Source: JBCCRH01 sp039208045 (GTDB lineage: Bacteria; Bacteroidota; Bacteroidia; Chitinophagales; Saprospiraceae). Taken from it: a DNA stretch of 8,066 bases. Location of the stretch: assembly GCA_039208045.1 (NCBI GenBank), contig JBCCRH010000295.1, forward strand, positions 1 through 8,066, given 5' to 3'. Position numbers and translations under genes: made by a program. The notes under the pieces are model-generated. The model saw only the letters and a list, made by a program, of their open reading frames with translations. It had not been told where the DNA came from and searched no databases. This document shows, in pieces, positions 6,474 to 8,066 of this stretch. How positions within the stretch are numbered: position 1 is the stretch's first letter; each line of letters opens with the position of its first letter.

Positions 6474-6493
6474 TTTTTAGGATTCTAAAATAG
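6471..6493 (+). promoter_or_regulatory. AU-rich leader hairpin just before the beta-barrel gene start
   Basis: CTATTTTTAG (6471-6480) pairs with CTAAAATAG (6485-6493) with one bulged T and a GATT loop. It ends 5 nt before ATG 6499, so in mRNA it could limit ribosome access. Its 5' arm shares CTA (6471-6473) with the preceding dyad, so the two stems cannot form fully together. The stem is nearly all A-U and therefore weak. Confidence 0.35.
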
Positions 6494-6498
6494 AAATT

Positions 6499-7092
6499 AT
6501 GATCGCCCGTATCTTAGCTTGTGCCATTATTATTCTCAGTTGTTCAGTCACTATGCAAGCGCAGCAACGCTTTAGAGCGAGTATTATGGCTGGTGGCAAT
6601 TTATCTCAAATTGATGGAGATCGCTTGCAAGGCTATAATCGAATTGGCTTAAATGTTGGAGCAAAGGTAGCTGCTATGCTGACCGATACCGGCCGCTGGC
6701 AACTGAGCCTAGAAATCAATTATTCGCAGCGCGGAAGCAGCTCTACTCCTACAGACGATCCCAACTCTATTTACGAAAGTATCCGTCTCAATACGGTAGA
6801 GGTGCCTGTAATGGTGCACTTTAAAGATTGGCGATTTTTGTTCAGCGGGGGCTTTATCTACAATCGATTAATTAACTTTACCACCATTGACCGAACAGGT
6901 TTAGATATTACGGACGGACAAACGTATAGTCCTGATATTTTTTCATTTGCACTAGGTGCTACCTTTTTCTTCACAGAAAATATCGGTCTAAACATTCGCT
7001 GGTCGCGATCCATGACAGATATTCAGGCCAATGTAAATGACAGTAGTTTTATTGACCGTACCGTTACCGTCCGTGGAGTGTACGAATTCTAA
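6499..7092 (+). CDS. Outer-membrane beta-barrel protein (PorT/OMP_b-brl-like)
   Basis: A 197-residue protein with a cleavable signal peptide (residues 1-21, cleavage after MQA before QQRF). It continues as alternating amphipathic strands: RASIMAGGNLSQI, IGLNVGAKVAAML, WQLSLEINYSQRG, IRLNTVEVPVMVHF, WRFLFSGGFIYNRL, FSFALGATFFF and IGLNIRWSRSM. It ends with TVTVRGVYEF, an aromatic C-terminal residue as expected for the BAM assembly signal. This pattern and length fit the eight-stranded Bacteroidota OMP_b-brl family, which includes PorT-like proteins. EVPVMVHF followed by a GGxxYN turn is typical of that family. A specific role is not evident. Two further genes follow at gaps of 15 and 6 nt, suggesting co-transcription. 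Confidence 0.85.
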   Translation: MIARILACAIIILSCSVTMQAQQRFRASIMAGGNLSQIDGDRLQGYNRIGLNVGAKVAAMLTDTGRWQLSLEINYSQRGSSSTPTDDPNSIYESIRLNTVEVPVMVHFKDWRFLFSGGFIYNRLINFTTIDRTGLDITDGQTYSPDIFSFALGATFFFTENIGLNIRWSRSMTDIQANVNDSSFIDRTVTVRGVYEF

Positions 7093-7107
7093 ATACAATA
7101 TATAACA

Positions 7108-7662
7108 ATGCCAACCTTTACGCCTACTTCTTACTTTCGTAAAATAGCCTTTTTCGCATTAGCTATTAGTCTTGTAGCAAGTGCTTGCCAGAACAGTAGT
7201 AATTCAGCTACAGCTGAAAATACCGAAACTGCACCTGCAGCCAATGAAGCACCCACAGCAGCCGAGACGCCCGCTGTAGATCCAACCCCACTGCCCAGCA
7301 TCCCTGAAGCAACGATGCAGCAGCTTTTTGAGCAGTGTGATTATATCGATTATGTGTTTTATTACACGAACTTTAGTATCAGTCAGAATGAGCAGGCTTC
7401 CATCCGCGCTACCCTGGCACACGTTTCTCCCCAGCCCGCGCCCATGAATCCCAACTGCAAACCGATGGGGCGTATCTTTTACCAAGTACAGGGGGAAAAT
7501 GTCGCAGAAGCGGACTTCTACTTCAGTCAGGATTGCCTCTACTATATCTTTATGGAAAATAATAAGCCCAAGTATGGCAACTACATGTCGGAGCAAGGCT
7601 TTACGTTTTTCAAAAATATCTTCGCACAGATTCAGCAACAGCAGCAACAACAAGCACAGTAG
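7108..7662 (+). CDS. Small lipoprotein of unknown function with poly-Gln tail
   Basis: A 184-residue protein with a lipoprotein signal peptide ending LVASAC (Cys27). A disordered Ala/Thr/Glu/Pro-rich linker (28-66) follows, then a compact domain (67-172) with aromatic strands YIDYVFYYTNFSIS, GRIFYQVQG, ADFYF and CLYYIFMENNKPKY. Cys77, Cys117 and Cys143 lie in that domain, so one disulfide is possible. The end is seven consecutive Gln then Ala-Gln. No acidic cluster follows Cys27 (QNSSNSA), so periplasm-facing anchoring is more likely than surface export. I do not recognise the domain. The gene starts 15 nt after the beta-barrel stop and ends 6 nt before the phosphatase start. Confidence 0.85.
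   Translation: MPTFTPTSYFRKIAFFALAISLVASACQNSSNSATAENTETAPAANEAPTAAETPAVDPTPLPSIPEATMQQLFEQCDYIDYVFYYTNFSISQNEQASIRATLAHVSPQPAPMNPNCKPMGRIFYQVQGENVAEADFYFSQDCLYYIFMENNKPKYGNYMSEQGFTFFKNIFAQIQQQQQQQAQ
7633..7653 (+). repeat. CAG/CAA triplet run encoding seven Gln
   Basis: Seven CAR codons in a row near the lipoprotein C-terminus. The mixed CAG and CAA codons (CAG CAA CAG CAG CAA CAA CAA) make slippage less likely than in a pure repeat. Length could still vary between strains. Confidence 0.8.
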
Positions 7663-7668
7663 TACCCT

Positions 7669-8066
7669 ATGAGTAGCTCAAACCAGCGTTTTGCAGTCAT
7701 TGATTTAGGAACGAATACCTTTCACTTATTGATCACCGAAGCGCTGCCAGCAGGGGGCTTTTCGGAAGTGTATCGCGAGCGGAAGTTTACTCAGCTAGCT
7801 GAAGAGGGGATTGAAACCATTGGTGCAGCGGCTCTTCAACGGGGGCTGAAAGCGCTTCAGCATTTTAAGCAACAGCTTACTGCCCATCAGGTAGAGCAAG
7901 TGCGTGCTTTTGGTACGGCCGCACTACGTACTGCTTCTAACGGCCCCGATTTTATCCGGCAGGTGGCCGAAGAGATAGGCATTGATATACAACTTATTTC
8001 GGGCACCGAAGAAGCGCGCTTGATTCACCTTGGTGTGCTGCAAGCGGTAGAATTTACAGCCGATCG
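7669..8066 (+). CDS. Ppx/GppA family exopolyphosphatase/pppGpp phosphohydrolase (3' partial)
   Basis: The first 132 codons of a gene that runs off the window. AVIDLGTNTFHLLI (residues 9-22) is the phosphate-1 loop of the actin/Hsp70-like Ppx/GppA fold. FGTAALRTASN and ISGTEEARLIHLGV follow in family order and spacing. Members remove terminal phosphate from polyphosphate or convert pppGpp to ppGpp in the cytosol; the visible part cannot separate these activities. The start is ATG 7669, 6 nt after the lipoprotein stop, with no clear Shine-Dalgarno. Co-transcription with the two upstream envelope genes is likely. About two thirds or more of the protein should lie beyond the window. Confidence 0.9.
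   Translation, partial: MSSSNQRFAVIDLGTNTFHLLITEALPAGGFSEVYRERKFTQLAEEGIETIGAAALQRGLKALQHFKQQLTAHQVEQVRAFGTAALRTASNGPDFIRQVAEEIGIDIQLISGTEEARLIHLGVLQAVEFTAD

Noticed and set aside
7204..7653. 149-codon minus-strand frame with a Leu-rich start
   Set aside because: It is the antisense of the small lipoprotein; the Leu run is the complement of the Gln codons. The plus-strand product has a signal peptide and fits between its neighbours.
1..8066. CRISPR array, insertion sequence, tRNA, or phage/defence cassette
   Set aside because: No spaced repeats, transposase motifs, cloverleaf or known defence domains are seen on either strand; gene content looks like ordinary chromosome.

Overview
The window looks like a chromosomal segment from a Bacteroidota bacterium, most likely Saprospiria-like (Lewinella or Haliscomenobacter relatives). 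The evidence is a large surface protein ending in a type IX secretion (T9SS) sorting domain, Bacteroidota-style lipoproteins and an outer-membrane beta-barrel protein. Candidate promoters carry the Bacteroidota -7 motif TAnnTTTG, and most start codons lack a Shine-Dalgarno sequence. The lineage is inferred from protein style only.

Layout. Positions 2-2542 (+) hold the last 846 codons of a modular T9SS-secreted surface protein; its start lies before the window. A strong hairpin (2553-2596) separates it from a convergent YeeZ-like Rossmann-fold reductase (3422-2601, -). Divergent from that is a small Rof/YaeO-like Rho-binding antiterminator (3521-3760, +). Next come three minus-strand genes that look like one operon, read from 6375 down to 3766: a 96-residue protein of unknown function, a PhnP-like metallo-beta-lactamase-fold phosphodiesterase, and a beta-helix lipoprotein. 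From the divergent region 6376-6498 a plus-strand set runs right: an outer-membrane beta-barrel protein (6499-7092), a small lipoprotein (7108-7662) and the first 132 codons of a Ppx/GppA phosphatase (7669 to the window end). The gaps in this set are 15 and 6 nt.

How the genes may work together. No mobile element, CRISPR array, defence cassette, tRNA or rRNA is visible, and nothing forms an obvious new multi-gene system. The most notable points are as follows. The PhnP-like gene has no ATG, GTG or TTG at its homology-supported start and seems to begin at ATC (6082), 2 nt after the upstream stop and behind a good Shine-Dalgarno-like sequence. A Rof-like regulator of Rho is present. The beta-helix lipoprotein carries an acidic sequence after its cysteine that resembles the Bacteroidota surface-export signal. 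Two mutually exclusive dyads occupy the leader of the beta-barrel gene.

All coding sequences are tightly packed. No gene-free stretch exceeds 300 bases; the largest gaps are 3423-3520 and 6376-6498, and both are described below as promoter regions.
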